In this document: piece after piece, positions 1-12,579 of the stretch | Position numbering within the stretch: position 1 is the first letter of the stretch | How the letters are laid out: every line of letters begins with the position of its first letter | Source of the DNA: Callorhinus ursinus | Taxonomy: Eukaryota > Chordata > Mammalia > Carnivora > Otariidae | Length of the DNA: 64,000 nt | Reading direction: 5' to 3' | Assembly: GCF_003265705.1 (NCBI RefSeq) | Contig: NW_020313285.1 | Span: forward strand, 20,174,711 to 20,238,710 | Notes under the pieces: model-generated | Databases searched by the model: none | Seen by the model: the letters and a program-made list of their open reading frames with translations, nothing else | Told to the model about the DNA's origin: nothing | Program-made: the position numbers and the translations under genes

Positions 1-1315
1 GATAAAAAAAAATTTAAAAAAGAAAAGAAAAAGAAAAGGGAATAAAAAAGCAAGTAAACAAAAACTATAAGCCTGATTCTAAAGAATGAGAAAGAAAGAA
101 GGGAAAAAAAAGAAAAAGAAGCCTGATCCAAAAAAAACAAGAAAAGGAAACAAGCAAACCAACCAACCAAAAACAAGAAAGTCTAAGCCTGATACCAAAG
201 GAAAAAAAAAAGAAAGAAAAAAAAAAAAAAGAAAAAGCAAGCAAGCCTGGTCCTATCCCATCAGAACTGAAGCTGACTCTTGGGTGTGCTCTTTGATCAG
301 CAGCCCAGGTACATGTGGAGGGTCCCATGTTGGTCTTCTGGGGGAGAGGCCTGCTGGGCTGGCTCACAGTCAGACCTGCCCTTGTAAAGATGCCCCTGCC
401 AGGCAGGGGCTGGGGTTGGTTTAAGTGACCCCAGCCTCCCCTGGAAGTGCTGTGTTTGTCTCTGAAGTCCGACGGTGCTGGTGGCCGGGGGTGGAAGATG
501 GCATCACCCCATCCTCTTGGCCGCAGGTAGGGGAACTCATGGCCACCGCTCTTCAGGAGGCCCTCACAGAAAAAGTCTCCTCTCCTGCGTCCCAGGCTTT
601 CATCAGATCCTTGCCTTCAACCTGTCTGTGCCTGGCCGTCGGCATGTCTGGCGCCACAGTTCTCCTGTGTTTGTCTCTGGCTGGTGGCTGGGATTCAAAA
701 CTCCAAATCTTAAAGGGCCTGGCAAGGTGCGGACCCCCTCCCCTCCCCCAGAGAAGAGCCTGGCAGTGCTGTGCCAGACACCATTCTGTCCCAGGGAAGC
801 AGTCACACGACGTGGGGCCCAGGCATGGTGGCTGGAGTCTGTTGTGACACACAGTGAAAAGCTGCAGGTTATCTGCCCTCTGAGCACCTCTCTGGCCCTT
901 GCTGCTGAATGGCTGCTGGATGGCTCCCGGCAGGCCTTTTGTCCTTGGAGAGGTAAAATACCCTCTTACAAATGTACTTCAGGAAGGGGAGCAATCTCTC
1001 CCAGTGCGACCCAGGGGATCCCCACACCACGGCACCTCGTGTGAACCCTATGTGCTGCTCTCTCTCACACTCTCTCCCTCTCTCATTGACCTCACTTCGC
1101 GAAAAGTGTTCCCTCCCCTTTGTGGGTCTATGGCTTTTCTCTCCCCCAATTCATGGCCCGGAACCTCCCATCTACCATGTTCTCTCCCTCCAATTGTGTA
1201 GATTGTTTTCTTAATCCTCAGATGATTTCCTAGTTGTTCAAAATGATTTGATGTTATCTAGCTGTGTTTGAGGGACGACGCAAGCTCAGGGTCCCCCTAC
1301 TACTCTGCCATCCTA
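1..1315 (-). mobile_element. L1 LINE, antisense, 5' UTR end (continues past window start)
   Basis: On the minus strand the element begins near 1315 with GGAATTAGGATGGCAGAGTA, an L1-type 5' start of the kind 'AAGATGGC...GTAGG...ACCCTGAGC'. About 1,070 bp of GC-richer 5' UTR follows. Then comes a T-rich tract (A-rich on the plus strand, 1-240) with degenerate repeats of AAGCCTGAT at about 70, 120, 186 and 241. A comparable T-rich tract precedes ORF1 in the L1 at 59781, so ORF1 should lie just off the window. The 5' UTR differs from the one at 59781, so it belongs to another L1 subfamily. The open frames here (such as the lysine-rich one at 86-424) are not genes. Confidence 0.7.
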
Positions 1316-1384
1316 ATTCCTCCCTCAGTCCTGGTTTAGTTTTTAAGGATAGTTCTACTTGTAAGGCCAACATGGCAAACAGCT

Positions 1385-1575
1385 TCCATTAGCTAACATT
1401 TATTATGCGCTTACCATGTTCTAGCTGCATTATGTGTGTTAAGAAACCCTGATTATTGTTTATTAGGTTTTATTTGTGCTCATTATAGAGATAAGGAAAC
1501 TGAGCACCAGGGATGAGATAATTTGTCTGAAGTCACATATCTAGTAGGGGAAGGATTTAGGACTTGAACATGCAC
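1385..1575. repeat. MIR-type SINE relic
   Basis: It contains the MIR-like core 'gagataaggaaactgagcaccagg', here diverged, followed by a 'tctagtaggggaaggattt' tail. The element is old and its boundaries are approximate. Confidence 0.6.
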
Positions 1576-2633
1576 AGTCAGGCTTCTAGACACAACATTG
1601 TACTGCTGCCCAACAGGTTCTATTTTTCCTCTGAGAGTTTTTCCAGGCAGAAAAGGGGTATGTGTGTACTTGGATTAGTCCTTCTTAAGATTTGCTGCTT
1701 GAGAAAAACAAAACTTCCTTTTCCTATGCAAAAGATAGCCCCTCTGGGCTGAGAGATTCATGGACATTGATAATTTTTGTGCCATGTAGTCAGGCTAGGG
1801 CTATGGAAATGCTGAGAGGAATCCACAAAGAGGATGCTGATTGATGCTTTCGACACCGATGGATTCCAACAGTGTTTGGCAGTTACTGGGCATCCTGCAG
1901 CACAGTTTGGGGTAGTGCCTGACCAGCCAGACTGTGTTTTTGACAACTCTGATCTTCTTAACTCTGAGCATCTGGTAAAACGATGCCTCAGCAGGAAAAC
2001 ACAGTGGGAGAATGTCTGCTTAGAGCATGTGAGTGTCTGAATGGACTCTCAGACGTCCTCTAGAAAGCCCTGGTGTCCCCAGGTCCCCTTTGCTCGCTGT
2101 CCCCATGCTCTATGCAGACAGAAGAAATGAGACAGAACCCCAGGCAGAGGTCATCTTCCCTCTCTCTAGTGTCCCTCCCCATGGTCACTGCATTTGGGTG
2201 AGGGGTTTCAGCCAGCTGTGCATCTATTGCTGAGCCTCATTGTGTCTTTTAACACAGATTTCATCCAGCAGGCTCTTGAGCATCAGGGTTCACCTTCTCT
2301 GGGAGGCTGCTGCGGGCCAGCAGGCTAAGCAACTTAATGCAAGCCACATACTTAGTAACTGGAGAATTTGAGCAGGCAGGCGCTCAACTGTAACACTGTA
2401 TTTCTACCCAACACATTCTGTTTTCTTCTGGGAGTTTTTCCAGGTAGAAAAATGGGTCCATTTACAGCATGGCTGTAAAATGTGCACAAGGTGGAGATTT
2501 TTGGAAGAAAAAAGCAAAGGGACTTCTGCTGTGGTTAGAGGTCCTGGCCCAGCTTTACACAGAATGGTGATGTGTGGAATCACCCCCTCCCCAGCACACC
2601 CCGCCCTCCTTGGCGTTATGCTTTGAGAGGAAT

Positions 2634-2687
2634 CTGTGGATACATTATGTACTTCTGGGCCTATGGATACATTATGTACTTCTGGGC
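2634..2687. repeat. 27-bp tandem duplication
   Basis: Two adjacent units (2634-2660 and 2661-2687) differ at a single base (CTGTGG against CTATGG). Confidence 0.9.
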
Positions 2688-3479
2688 CCCATGTCTATGA
2701 AAAAATCTTGAAGTTGACAGCATGGAATTGAGGTTCATGGAAGACATTGATTTTGTGTGTTATCGTTTTTATGTTTTTGGTCTTGGTAGAGATTTTCTAT
2801 TTTTATTAAGAACACTGGCTGTTGGCAAAGAATTTACCACCTTCCCTCTTGGCTGGGCTGTTGGCTCTACTGCTCAGCTCTCTATTCCATCTCCCGCGGA
2901 ATTTTTCCTCAATTTTTTTTTCACTTTTTTTCAGGCTGCTTTCTACCTCAGAGGGTGATTCTGCTTCCTATTTATAGAGAAATTGAGGCTATTAATATGA
3001 ATTCCTTCAACTTTTATCCTTTTGGTAGTTCTTAGTGCTATTTGCCAAATAGCTTCATTTTTCTCTCCTTTCAACATATGGCAGGGTTATACTTCCTGGC
3101 TTCTCTCATGGTGTTGTGGGTGACGTAACTAATTGTTGACGGTGAGTTGTAAGTGGGAGAACAATGTGTGTCACTTCTAGGTGGAAGCATTTCCTTGCTG
3201 GTGGGGGACTCTCTGTCACTGCTGTTCCCTTTGACAGGGTGGGACCATTGGAGAGGGTAGCTGTCCTATCAGCCTGGATTCCTGAGTGAATTCTCTTCCA
3301 AGATGGAAATAGGATGAGCAATAAATAAGCCTTCTTTCATTAAAAGCCACTATAACTTTGGCTTTGCTTGTCAACAGAGCTTAACGACGCCTGTCTTTAT
3401 TAATATCACGTCCCTCTTCCCCAACAACTGTGCTGCATCCATACCCACCCTGTTTGCCTTCTAGCTTTTCTCAGAGGAA

Positions 3480-4085
3480 AAACTGTCTCTGCATCTTTCC
3501 TCATCTCTACAACTACTTCTCATTAAAGTTCTCCAGTGGCTTCCTCTTATTCTTGAAAAAAGAATGAGAACAAAATTCTTTAGCATGGTCAATGAGCCTT
3601 TCTGCATGGTCTGGTCCCTGCCTGCTTCTTTACATTCATCCCATGCCCCACTCTTCCCCATGCCTTCCAGCTCAGCCACATTCACCTTCTTTCAGTTTCT
3701 CTTATATGCTATGTTTTCTCTTACCACAGGGCCTTTGAATATGCTTTGAACATGTTCTCTCCTTTAGAAATGTCCTCCCCACAACTGGTTAACTTTTTAT
3801 TCTTTAGCTCTCAGAGCAAGTATGACTTCCTCAGAGAAGCCTTCATTGCCCTCCCTGATTAGGTGACAGCTAACTTTAGAAGTTATAATATCATGGTCTT
3901 CTCTTTTGTAATACTTCAAATCCAACATTGCAATTTATTGGTGTGTTGTGTTGATTAACATCTGTCTTTCCCATGATGGCTGACATCACATCCTTTTTAT
4001 TCAGCACCACATCCCCAGTCATTAGCACAGCATGCTTTGTAGGCACTCACTGAAAGCTTGTTGAAGGCATGAGTGAGGATATACA
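3480..4085 (+). repeat. L2 LINE relic, sense
   Basis: It reads through L2 3'-region landmarks: 'tggtctggtccctgcctgc', 'ccacagggcctttgaatatg', 'cctcagagaagccttcattg', then a tail of the type 'ggcactcactgaaagcttgttga'. The element is ancient, with no coding potential left. Confidence 0.7.
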
Positions 4086-4439
4086 GCCATACTGTCCAGT
4101 GTGGTACCCACTGCCCATAATCAGCTTTGATATTTGAACCAATTCATTTAGAAAATACTAAGAATTCAGTTCCATAATTACCTTAGCCACATTTCCAGTG
4201 CTGGCTAGCCATGCATAAGAAGCTAGTGTCTACCGTGTCAGACAGCAGAAAATAGAGCATTTGCATCATCACAGAAAATTCCCTGGGATAGTGCTGCCAG
4301 GACGAAGTCCAAGTGGCTGTGTAATGAAACGCCCTCAAGGATTTGGTTCTGCTCCTTTCCCACAGTGATACAGCCACAGGGAAACACTTGTCCCCCTCTA
4401 AACATAGCCCCATCCATGCCACTCTTCCTCAGGTATCTG

Positions 4440-4800
4440 TGACTTCTCAGCTTCTGCTTCCCTCTGCCTAAATTGTCCTCCCTTGCTTCTTGGCTAAATT
4501 GACATCCCGTCCAGCACCTCTCATCCTTTTAGCCTTGTCTCAAGCATTTCTGCTTCTGGGAAACTTTTCCTGGGGTCCCGACTGAGCTGGTCACTGCTTC
4601 CTCTGGCCTCCATGCTGCCACTTCCTGTTTCTGTTTGTCCTGCTCAGACAAGATCGCAATGGTGGTTCACACTTCTCTCTCCTTTGCTGGATGAACACCT
4701 CAAGGGTAAGGCCTAGGTCTTGATCTTCTAAGTCTCCCCCGTGCTCAGCGTGGAGTTGGTGGTGTAGCGGACACAGTGAATGTTTGTTAAATGATGCCTA
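4440..4800 (+). repeat. L2 LINE relic, sense
   Basis: A second L2-like 3' fragment ending with 'cacagtgaatgtttgttaaatg', the usual L2 3' tail. The last bases are caught up in a 16-bp tandem duplication (4786-4817). Confidence 0.6.
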
Positions 4801-4817
4801 AGTTAAATGATGCCTAA
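4786..4817. repeat. 16-bp perfect tandem duplication
   Basis: GTTAAATGATGCCTAA occurs twice back to back (4786-4801, 4802-4817). The same 16-mer recurs at 6056-6071, inside an 18-base exact match. Confidence 0.9.
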
Positions 4818-6449
4818 GAATGGAAATTATCAGGGATGTTATTTCCTGAGTACAATGGTGTGGAGAAAAAGGGAACTGTCTTAGTAGGGTTAGTGAGGGC
4901 CCTCTTTTCACTGCTTCTCCCACCCTTTGTCCTGTCCCAGGGCTTTGTTTCATGTGAGACTAGCCTTCGGAGCCAGGAATCACCTAGGAGCTTGGTGGAG
5001 TCAGGAATGGGCACTGTTTCAGAGTCTGGAAGGCTCAGCAAAGTGAAGCTGCTCCTGCAGGAGAGTGGGGAGTCTCCTCAGTTGGGAGGAAAGATGGCCA
5101 GTGCCATGCTTAGTTTCCACAAACCAAGCTGCAGGACAGGGCACTAGAGAGCGGGGTCCACCTGCAAGTCTGGAAGTGACTGTTGTGAACTCTACTTTGC
5201 TCAGCTAGCGAGGTGCAGAGGCTGCTGCTGCTACGGTCATAGCATCCCTGTCCCCACCTTACCTACCCCCCGATGGCTCTTTGAGGACAGGACTGTCATA
5301 CCCCTCTTGGAATGCCCAGCAGGCTGATCAGTGTCTATAGAGCCCACAGGCTGTGGCCGAAACAACTTGTCAGACTGAACTACTACTCCCTTACTGGTGA
5401 TATTGCCTGATAATAGACATGCTCTCTGCAGTGGCACTAATGTAATTTTGGACAAAATATTCATGTGTTCTCCTTTTTTTTTTTTTAAATAATAGATCTT
5501 TGCTTAGTTATGTCCAAAGGAGCCTCCACCTCCTCTCTAGGTAGAGTTAAGGCTTCTGCTGTGCAAAATAGGACCTGCTGGGTCCCTTTGTCCCGTTCTC
5601 CTGTGGCATTTGAGCTTGAGTGACACATGTCTACAAAGTTCTTTCAGTGACTCGGAGATTTATATGACCCCCATAGAGACAGACCTGGAGTCAGGAAGAA
5701 GCAAGGGACGATGTAGGGAAAGGAAAGGAAAAGAACATCCCTGTGAGCGTAGAGGTGAAGAAGCAATCAAGAGGAGAGAGAGGGAGGGATGAAAGTAAAG
5801 GGTTCAGATGTGTGTCTTCAGTTAGTCAAGTTGAAGAGAGCACCAGGGATTGAGTCTGGATCTCTGTGACCAGCCACTCAGCAATGACCACATGCTAGAC
5901 ACTGGGCTCCCTTTATGGGTGCAGCCTGGGTCCAGCTGAGCCCAAATGGATTTTGAGACTGATTTCGACTCCCTGTTGGTGGAGCTGGAAGTCCCCTAAG
6001 CTTTTATTTAGAGTTGATATGCAGAGGGAGAGGAGTGCCTTTAAGAAAGATATTAGTTAAATGATGCCTAAGGGGTTCCATGGGGCCAGAGAGAGAGAAA
6101 TGGAGAAGACAGCAAGATGTCTGCTAGCCACATTGGCCCTGAAGGAGAAGACCAAGGCCTATATATGGCGGGCTGCAGGCCAAAGCTGGAGGGATTGGTT
6201 TCTTTATCCATGAGGCCTAAGGAGAGTTGCTTCTGAGATTACATGTGACTCAGCATGGGGAGAGAAGCCCCCTTGCTTCTTCATAAGGCAGCCTTGGCTT
6301 CCAAAAGGACCGTAACCTGTTAAGGCTGGGATGGACTGAGATGGGTGACAGAAATGTGTTAAGTAACATGAACATGGGCTCTAAGCCAGCACAGTGTGTG
6401 TAGTGTACTGCTTCATCTATACCCACAGGCTGATGGGCCCGACGCTGTT

Positions 6450-6610
6450 TGAGGCACACTTTATCCCATTTGATTCTTACTGTAATCCTATGAAGTAGGT
6501 ATTATTATCCAAACTTTATAGATGAGGTAAGTGAGAAGTAGAGAGGCTAAGTGACTTGCTCAAGTGACTCCATTAAGTGGTTGGACCAGGATTAACCTCA
6601 GAGGGCACCT
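6450..6610 (+). repeat. MIR-type SINE relic
   Basis: It shows the MIR pattern 'tatgaagtaggtattattat', 'gatgaggtaagtgagaagta', then 'aagtgacttgctcaagtgac'. Confidence 0.75.
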
Positions 6611-6939
6611 TCTGAGCCACTTTTCCAACACTTTCTTCTAAACACAACGATTAACATTTCAGATGACACATCTGCCTGGGTTTTGGGGGAGGCTGAGCTA
6701 CTCTCTTAAAACAGAAGTCATGGAGAACAACCATATCCTCACAAGGCCTTTTGTCTTTTCTGGAAGGATTTTAGGCTATAATGACAATGTCCTTACCCAA
6801 GGGGAAGTTTCTAGCATTTTCTAGGGAGAAGACAAAGGACAAGCTAGGGAATAGCTCTGGAAGTAGAAAGACCCCCCCGCCCCCCAGTTACAAGGAAGGG
6901 GGACATCATTGAATCACAGCAATGATGCTTCCCTGTGGA

Positions 6940-7140
6940 ACTCCAGAGAACTTTACAGTTTGCAGAGCCATTTCCTCTCATATGAATTCACTTGAAGGTT
7001 CACAGAAAATGGAAACAGAGGCTTATACGCTCATTTTGCAGATGGGCATGAGACTCAGAGCTTCAAAGACTTGCCCAAGACCACATGGGTAGTAAGTGAA
7101 AGAATCATGCTAAAAATCTGGTTTCCTGACACCTACTTCA
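6940..7140 (+). repeat. MIR-type SINE relic
   Basis: 'cattttgcagatgggcatga', then 'gacttgcccaagaccacatg', typical of MIR. The 5' part is diverged. Confidence 0.6.
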
Positions 7141-9881
7141 TGATTCTTTTCTTTTTACCAGGTGGTCCCTTGTGCAATGGTGGGATAATTGTCTTGAGCT
7201 AATGGAGGCTGACATTATGACTGAGCCAGCCAGAGGACCAGACATTAGTGTGGTGCCTGAAGAGAGGCAGACATTCAGGTGAAGGACACGATCCAGGGCT
7301 CATTACCAGCAAGGGCGGCACCCACTTCATTTAGATCTGTGCGTTTCATAGCTCATATAGGCTGATTCTATATTAGAGTTGCCCAAAGACTTTTACGTGG
7401 AAAACGAGTTTCATCAATCTTCTGTGAAAAAGAGTTCTGTGGTCAAATGATACATATTGTACCCTTTTTCTTTTAATTGGAGTAGCAATGCATATTAAAG
7501 CTCTGTAATGTCTTTAAGCAAAGAAATCTGTTTGACTCTACTTAATTCAAGATCTCCAGATTTATTTGAACAAAACACCATTTTTTAAGGTCTTACTTAG
7601 TAGCGGCCCATGAAACTGCCAAGAACAACTAGTTTGCTTTAATTACTGAATTAATGGTTTGATTTGATACCATGTGGGCAGAGACTTAGGAATTTTTTAT
7701 GGTTCTATATTGTAGCCTTAAAGCTATTGTATGTATCAGGTGTAAAGGCAGTGTATTATAAATAGGCTTGGATGCTAGTCATTTCATAACTCAATGACCC
7801 AGGGTTAGATTGTGCCCATGGAAGCATGCTAAAGTTCAAAATTAAAAATGAAATCTCATTATAATATTAATACATCTTTTTAATATTAGGTGTTTTCACT
7901 ATAATTCATGATAGAATAAATGTCAAGGAAAACTCTGTCTGTCTGCTGTTACATAATGATATACATGGTTTGAGAGAATTTACCCATTGGAGGTCTTTAA
8001 AATGAGCAAGGCTGACTTTTTAAGCAGGTTGTTTATCATCTTCCCACCTATGGATTGCTGCAGACCCTTGACATTCATGAGGGATATTTCCTAAGACCTT
8101 TATGACTCTCCTAATTGGCAAATACCACTAAATAATTTCCCTCATAAAACCTTTTAATTGTGTCCCGAACCGTCATGTTCATGGAGTACTTTACTTTCTC
8201 TTCTCATTCATCACCGGGGCTGTTTTGTACTTAGTAGTTGACAACAAGAGGGAACACGTAGCTATGAGGTGGTGGCCAGACTTCTGGACTAGCTGACTGA
8301 TCTACCCTCACTGACAGTGTTGCTAAGAGGTTTAGATTTGTTTCAGAAAAATGTTGAATGCTTGCATTTTATGGGCCATTAGAATTGCTCGTGAATGGCC
8401 GAAACTGCAAATATAAATGTGCAGATGCCAAGCATCTCCTGTTGTTTGGGTTTTCAAAGACATCTTCACCTCCACGCTGTGCTCCTTCCCTGTGCTGGGA
8501 GGCAGGAGGGTATCCCGGCTTTGGGAAGGAAGGAAATACTTGTGGCTCTGGAAACTCAAGCTCATCTTTACCACTGCTAAACAGTCTCCATAGCAGGGTT
8601 TGTGTGAACTCCAAGGCCATGGGTATCTCAGCAGCTTCTGGGTTAGAATGCTGTGCTTTGATGAAAAGCCTCATTGAGCTCTTGGGGTTGGTGAAAAAAT
8701 GAGAGTTTTCCTGAGCCAAGAAAAGAGGGTTGTACTTGAAGCTATAGCCTGTTCCCTCTCTTTTCATAGCCATGTGCTTTTGAATGGTAATCAGAGGCCC
8801 CATTTCCTATGATTTGTCCACTTTGCCTTTGGGACCCAGAGTCTTCAGACAAAGCTATTTTTCTTAGATTTTTTTATTATTATTAAAAGTAAGAGGGCAG
8901 GAAGATTTTTTCAAACTTGGAAGCTCTCACTAGATGAATTCCACAAATATATGTGGTTTGTTGAAGGATGGTTCCCTCCACACAAATTGAGAAAAGTACG
9001 AGGAGAAGTGCCCAGAAGTCAGTTTGGGGGCATTGAAAATACCCCCAGTATTGACCCTGTGAAATAGCTGGAAAAAAATAAAAAGCCTTAAAGGCTGATC
9101 ACCCATTTTGCCTACGTGCAAAGCACAGTGATATTGAAACACATGGATCTTTGGAGCTCTGCAGTTTTCATAAGGTGGATGCCATCATCTAATATAAGGG
9201 CAGATTCTAAAGAATCCAGAATATATCCAAAGTGGAAACATAATTGACTTTTGCTGCTTAGGACTTCAGTCTGACCAGCCACTGTGGGCCTGAGGGCTAC
9301 TGGGTGCCTGTGGCCATTAAAGACACCTTGAGGTTGACTGAGGAGGTGGGACGAGCCTACTCCTGTGACAAGTCTCCTTGAGCTTCCTACTGAGTACTTG
9401 CATAAGACTTTGGAGTGAAATTCCTCTAAGGCTCCCAGACCCATGGATCCCACAAAGCCTCCACACTAAAACATTTTCTACACAAGTCCCCAGGCACACA
9501 GAGCTCAATCAGTGCTATTGACAGACCGGAGTGATGTGTTTCTCGAGAAAACTGGGGAATTGGCCTCCTCGCTGATGTTAGGTCACGTTGTCCCTGCCAG
9601 TTGTTTGGAGGCTGAAAAGCTCCTTTTTTGTTTTCCAGCCTGAAAGCCTGTTCCTGGAATTACAGTCATGCTACCTTTCCCTTGGTGGGCTGGGGAGTGA
9701 AGGGAGGGGTTCGCTGAGGAGCTCTGAGCAATCCTGCAAGTCTGGCCATTCTTTGTCTAGAGAGTAGTCAGGTGATTGGTGTTTTCATGGTCACCTTGTA
9801 GGAACGTAAAATACGCATGAGCCCAAATCGAGGCCAGCCGCCCTGCAAGGCAAGAAGGCCTGGAGAGGTGGGGAAGCTTAC

Positions 9882-10064
9882 CTTCTTGACTTCATATTTA
9901 ATGGCGAGTTTGATCCGGCTCAGACTTGGACGGTGGTGGTCGGACCAGACTTGGAAGTTCACATCACCATTTAAAATCGCTTCCACCTCTTCCGTGTCTC
10001 GGCATAGGTCCAGCACGCCCACCACAAAATCCTTGCATTGCATAGATAACTTCCTGTAATCGTT
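9882..10064 (-). CDS. TRPC7: TRPC7 exon 3 (linker after ankyrin repeats)
   Basis: This is a 61-codon exon on the minus strand. It begins at 10064 after a pyrimidine-rich acceptor (TTTATTCTGTTAG) with AAC GAT TAC and ends at 9882 with AAG AAG before donor GTAAGC. The peptide starts [20 protein letters not shown] and ends [14 protein letters not shown]. It joins without loss to the EFK end of exon 2 and should be followed by FVAHPNCQQQ in exon 4, which is not in the window. The segment covers the start of the helical linker between the ankyrin repeats and the membrane domain. The [13 protein letters not shown] stretch separates TRPC7 from TRPC3 and TRPC6. Both ends are in phase 0 and the length (183 bp) is a multiple of three, so skipping it would remove 61 residues without a frameshift. 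There is no sign of decay. Confidence 0.96.
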
Positions 10065-10255
10065 CTAACAGAATAAAGAGAAATCAGGGGTGTGTCACAG
10101 GAGGCCCACAGATCGGCTTGCCCAGCACAGCAGCGTGGATCAGTGACTGTCCACCAAGTGTGTGCTTACGGAGAGCATTGGAACCAGGGCTGCACTGTGT
10201 CCAGAAGGCACAGCAACCTAGAGGGCCTCTTCTAGGGATTGGTCAGGGTGGGCTC

Positions 10256-10400
10256 TGCAGGCTACCTGCATCTGAGTCACCGTGGGTGCATGCTAGAGGT
10301 GCAAATTCCCGGGGCCTCTCACAGACTGACTGAGTCAGAATTCCTGCGGAGGACGCCCAGGATTTGTCCTTTCACCTTGTTCTCTAAGTGATTCTGATGG
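10256..10400. repeat. MER5-like DNA transposon relic (hAT-Charlie type)
   Basis: The landmarks 'gcatgctagaggtgcaaatt', 'tgactgagtcagaattcctg' and 'aagtgattctgatgg' match the non-autonomous MER5 pattern. It is diverged and recognised only by eye. Confidence 0.45.
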
Positions 10401-11534
10401 CCGCTGACACCCATCCTGGCTCTTTCAAAGCAGCAATTCTTTGTGCCCAGTTCTGGGAGAGGGGGTGATAAAGAAATGAACTTTGGAGACTGGAAATAAC
10501 CCTTCACTCATTTGCTACCCACGTAGAGTGGTAACTTTTCTATACAGGAAGTTTACTGGAAAGATATGGCTGATAGGCTAAAACTGGAAAAAAAAATGTA
10601 CACAGGTGTGCTTTCTTTTTAGGTGCTGGATAATCTGCTTGTAAGTGATAAATTTAAAAATCAAATGTAATTTAAATCTAACAGGATCCTTTCTTACCAC
10701 ACATCCTTTTGTATGGCAAATTTTGGCTCCTTAAATTACTTGCCTGTTGAATAAACATTTTTAGACCTTGACCTTTGTTTTGTTTCGTTTATTTGTTTTT
10801 TTTTTTTTTTAAATGAGTTGCCTCTGGAGTCCTGTGTTCTCTTCCCTAGGCATACCTTTCAGAATTATCTTTGAGAGGCTGCAGTTCCTTTCCGAGTGAC
10901 ATGCCAGCTTCCCTCTCCCCCAAGCAGATTGCTTCAGTTCCAGACAGTGATCCAAAATGTTGGACAAAAAAATGTTTCGGGTCACCCTCATACCACTACT
11001 CCCCGAAAATATCTTCCTCTAGAGGTTTCCTTGTTCGTTTCTTAGTTGAAACAAGTCTATTCAGAAAGGACACCGAGAGCCAAATGTCACTTGTAATGTT
11101 AATCAATGTCAACAGCCTTCAGACTGGTAAATAGTGGTTGGTAAATAGGAATGCAGGTTTGCTTTTCCAGAATTTGGACTCCTGAGTAAATAGGTGGGAG
11201 CCTGGCAAACTGTAGAAGCTTGGCCATTTTTCTGAATTAGTGATTCTTGTCTCCTTCCAGCACTACTGCATCAAAATGTCACTGTGTATTAGAGAAAGAG
11301 GACGGTAAGTGTTTGTTTGCTGGGAAGAGGATCAAGAAAATGTTTTCTGACAAGAGTGGCCACCCTTCATTTTCATATATAATTTAAGGAGAAGAAGGGA
11401 AATTCTGGGTAAGAAGATGACTGTTCAGCTCAGGCAGACTGTCATGGAGAAAAATTCAGTGAAGATACTTGGAGTCTTCTAGGTTTTGACACAGGGCTGG
11501 GTGGTGAGATGAAGAGCTGTAGTCTGTGCTCCTC

Positions 11535-11660
11535 CATCCTTAACACCCCTCCCTTCCTCCTTCCCTCCCTCTGTTCCTTCTCTCCCCCATTGTTGAGGGC
11601 CTGCTATGTACTAGGCAGTGAAAAATTGGCAATGAAAAGGGCAAATGTTGTCTCTGAGTA
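11535..11660. repeat. Pyrimidine-rich tract followed by short L2-like relic
   Basis: 11545-11590 is a C/T-rich low-complexity run. The following 'gagggcctgctatgtactag' is typical of L2 3' ends read antisense. Confidence 0.4.
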
Positions 11661-12579
11661 GTGTGGGGGTAGAGGCTAGGGATCCACTGTCTGGATTGCA
11701 TAACAGTAATGCTAGGTAAAGCTTGCTCACAGCATATTCCAGATACGATATTCTGAGGGCCCTGATGAACCAGGGGTGGAAAACTCAAGGGACTGGGCTC
11801 AGCAAAAGGGACCTGTTCAACTCTGGCAGTCCTGCTGCTGCAACCCAGGTGTCCTAAGCCTCTGGCCCCCACTCCATCGCCTTTCTTGTCTCTGTGTTGA
11901 GAAGAAGGAGTCTCTGAATATTGTTGCCTGTTCTTGGTAAGACAGACACTTCCCTGTTAGTTAGACATGACCTCATCCCTTGGTAGAAACTCCCGTCTAG
12001 AACTGAGTGCATGGATAGATAGAGAAAAGAAGTGGGAAGGGCCTGACCCAGTCCGTGGCCCAAGGTCCCCATCCTAGGAACATCAGATTATACTGCCCTA
12101 GAGCCTCTGCACATTTCTGGGCTCAGCACAGTTCAGAACACAAGATACCATCCTGAGATTTTAGCTTCCCTGGGCTCTTTCAGCTAGCTTGGCCATAAAA
12201 AGGGGGGGCCCACCAGACAGAGCAGCCAAAGCATGTAGTTTGCTTTTGCCTTCTGCATTAGACACTGAGGCTGGGAGGAAACCTGGTGTCTGCAGATAGC
12301 TGGAAGAGTCAGAGAGAACCGGGGCCTGCCGGGAAGACAGATGACATGGATAAGGACAGCTGCAGGTGGTGGGCGTGGTCATGGCCAGGCCCGGGCTTAC
12401 CAGAGAGGACCCCAGGTGAATGTCTCTAGGGAATTAGGAGGATTGTGACTTATTGGGTCAACCCTGAGCTTGGTAAGCCTTCTGGGTCATACTCTCCCAA
12501 CTTTAGTTAGAGGTAGATGAGACACACACCCAGGAGTTCACAAGTGCCCTTTTAAAAATAATTTAATTTTCCAGTCCCA

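Larger units (their letters stand above)
1316..9881 (-). other. TRPC7: Part of TRPC7 intron 3
   Basis: This lies downstream of exon 3 in gene orientation. No exon 4 sequence (FVAHPNCQQQ and on) was found on the minus strand, so the intron continues past the window edge. It contains MIR and L2 relics and otherwise unique sequence. In 4820-6450 and 7140-9880 I recognise no element. 7300-8250 is AT rich and unique in appearance. Confidence 0.8.

Noticed and set aside
86..424. Lysine-rich 112-codon frame near the window start
   Set aside because: Translation of the A-rich tract of an antisense L1 5' UTR.
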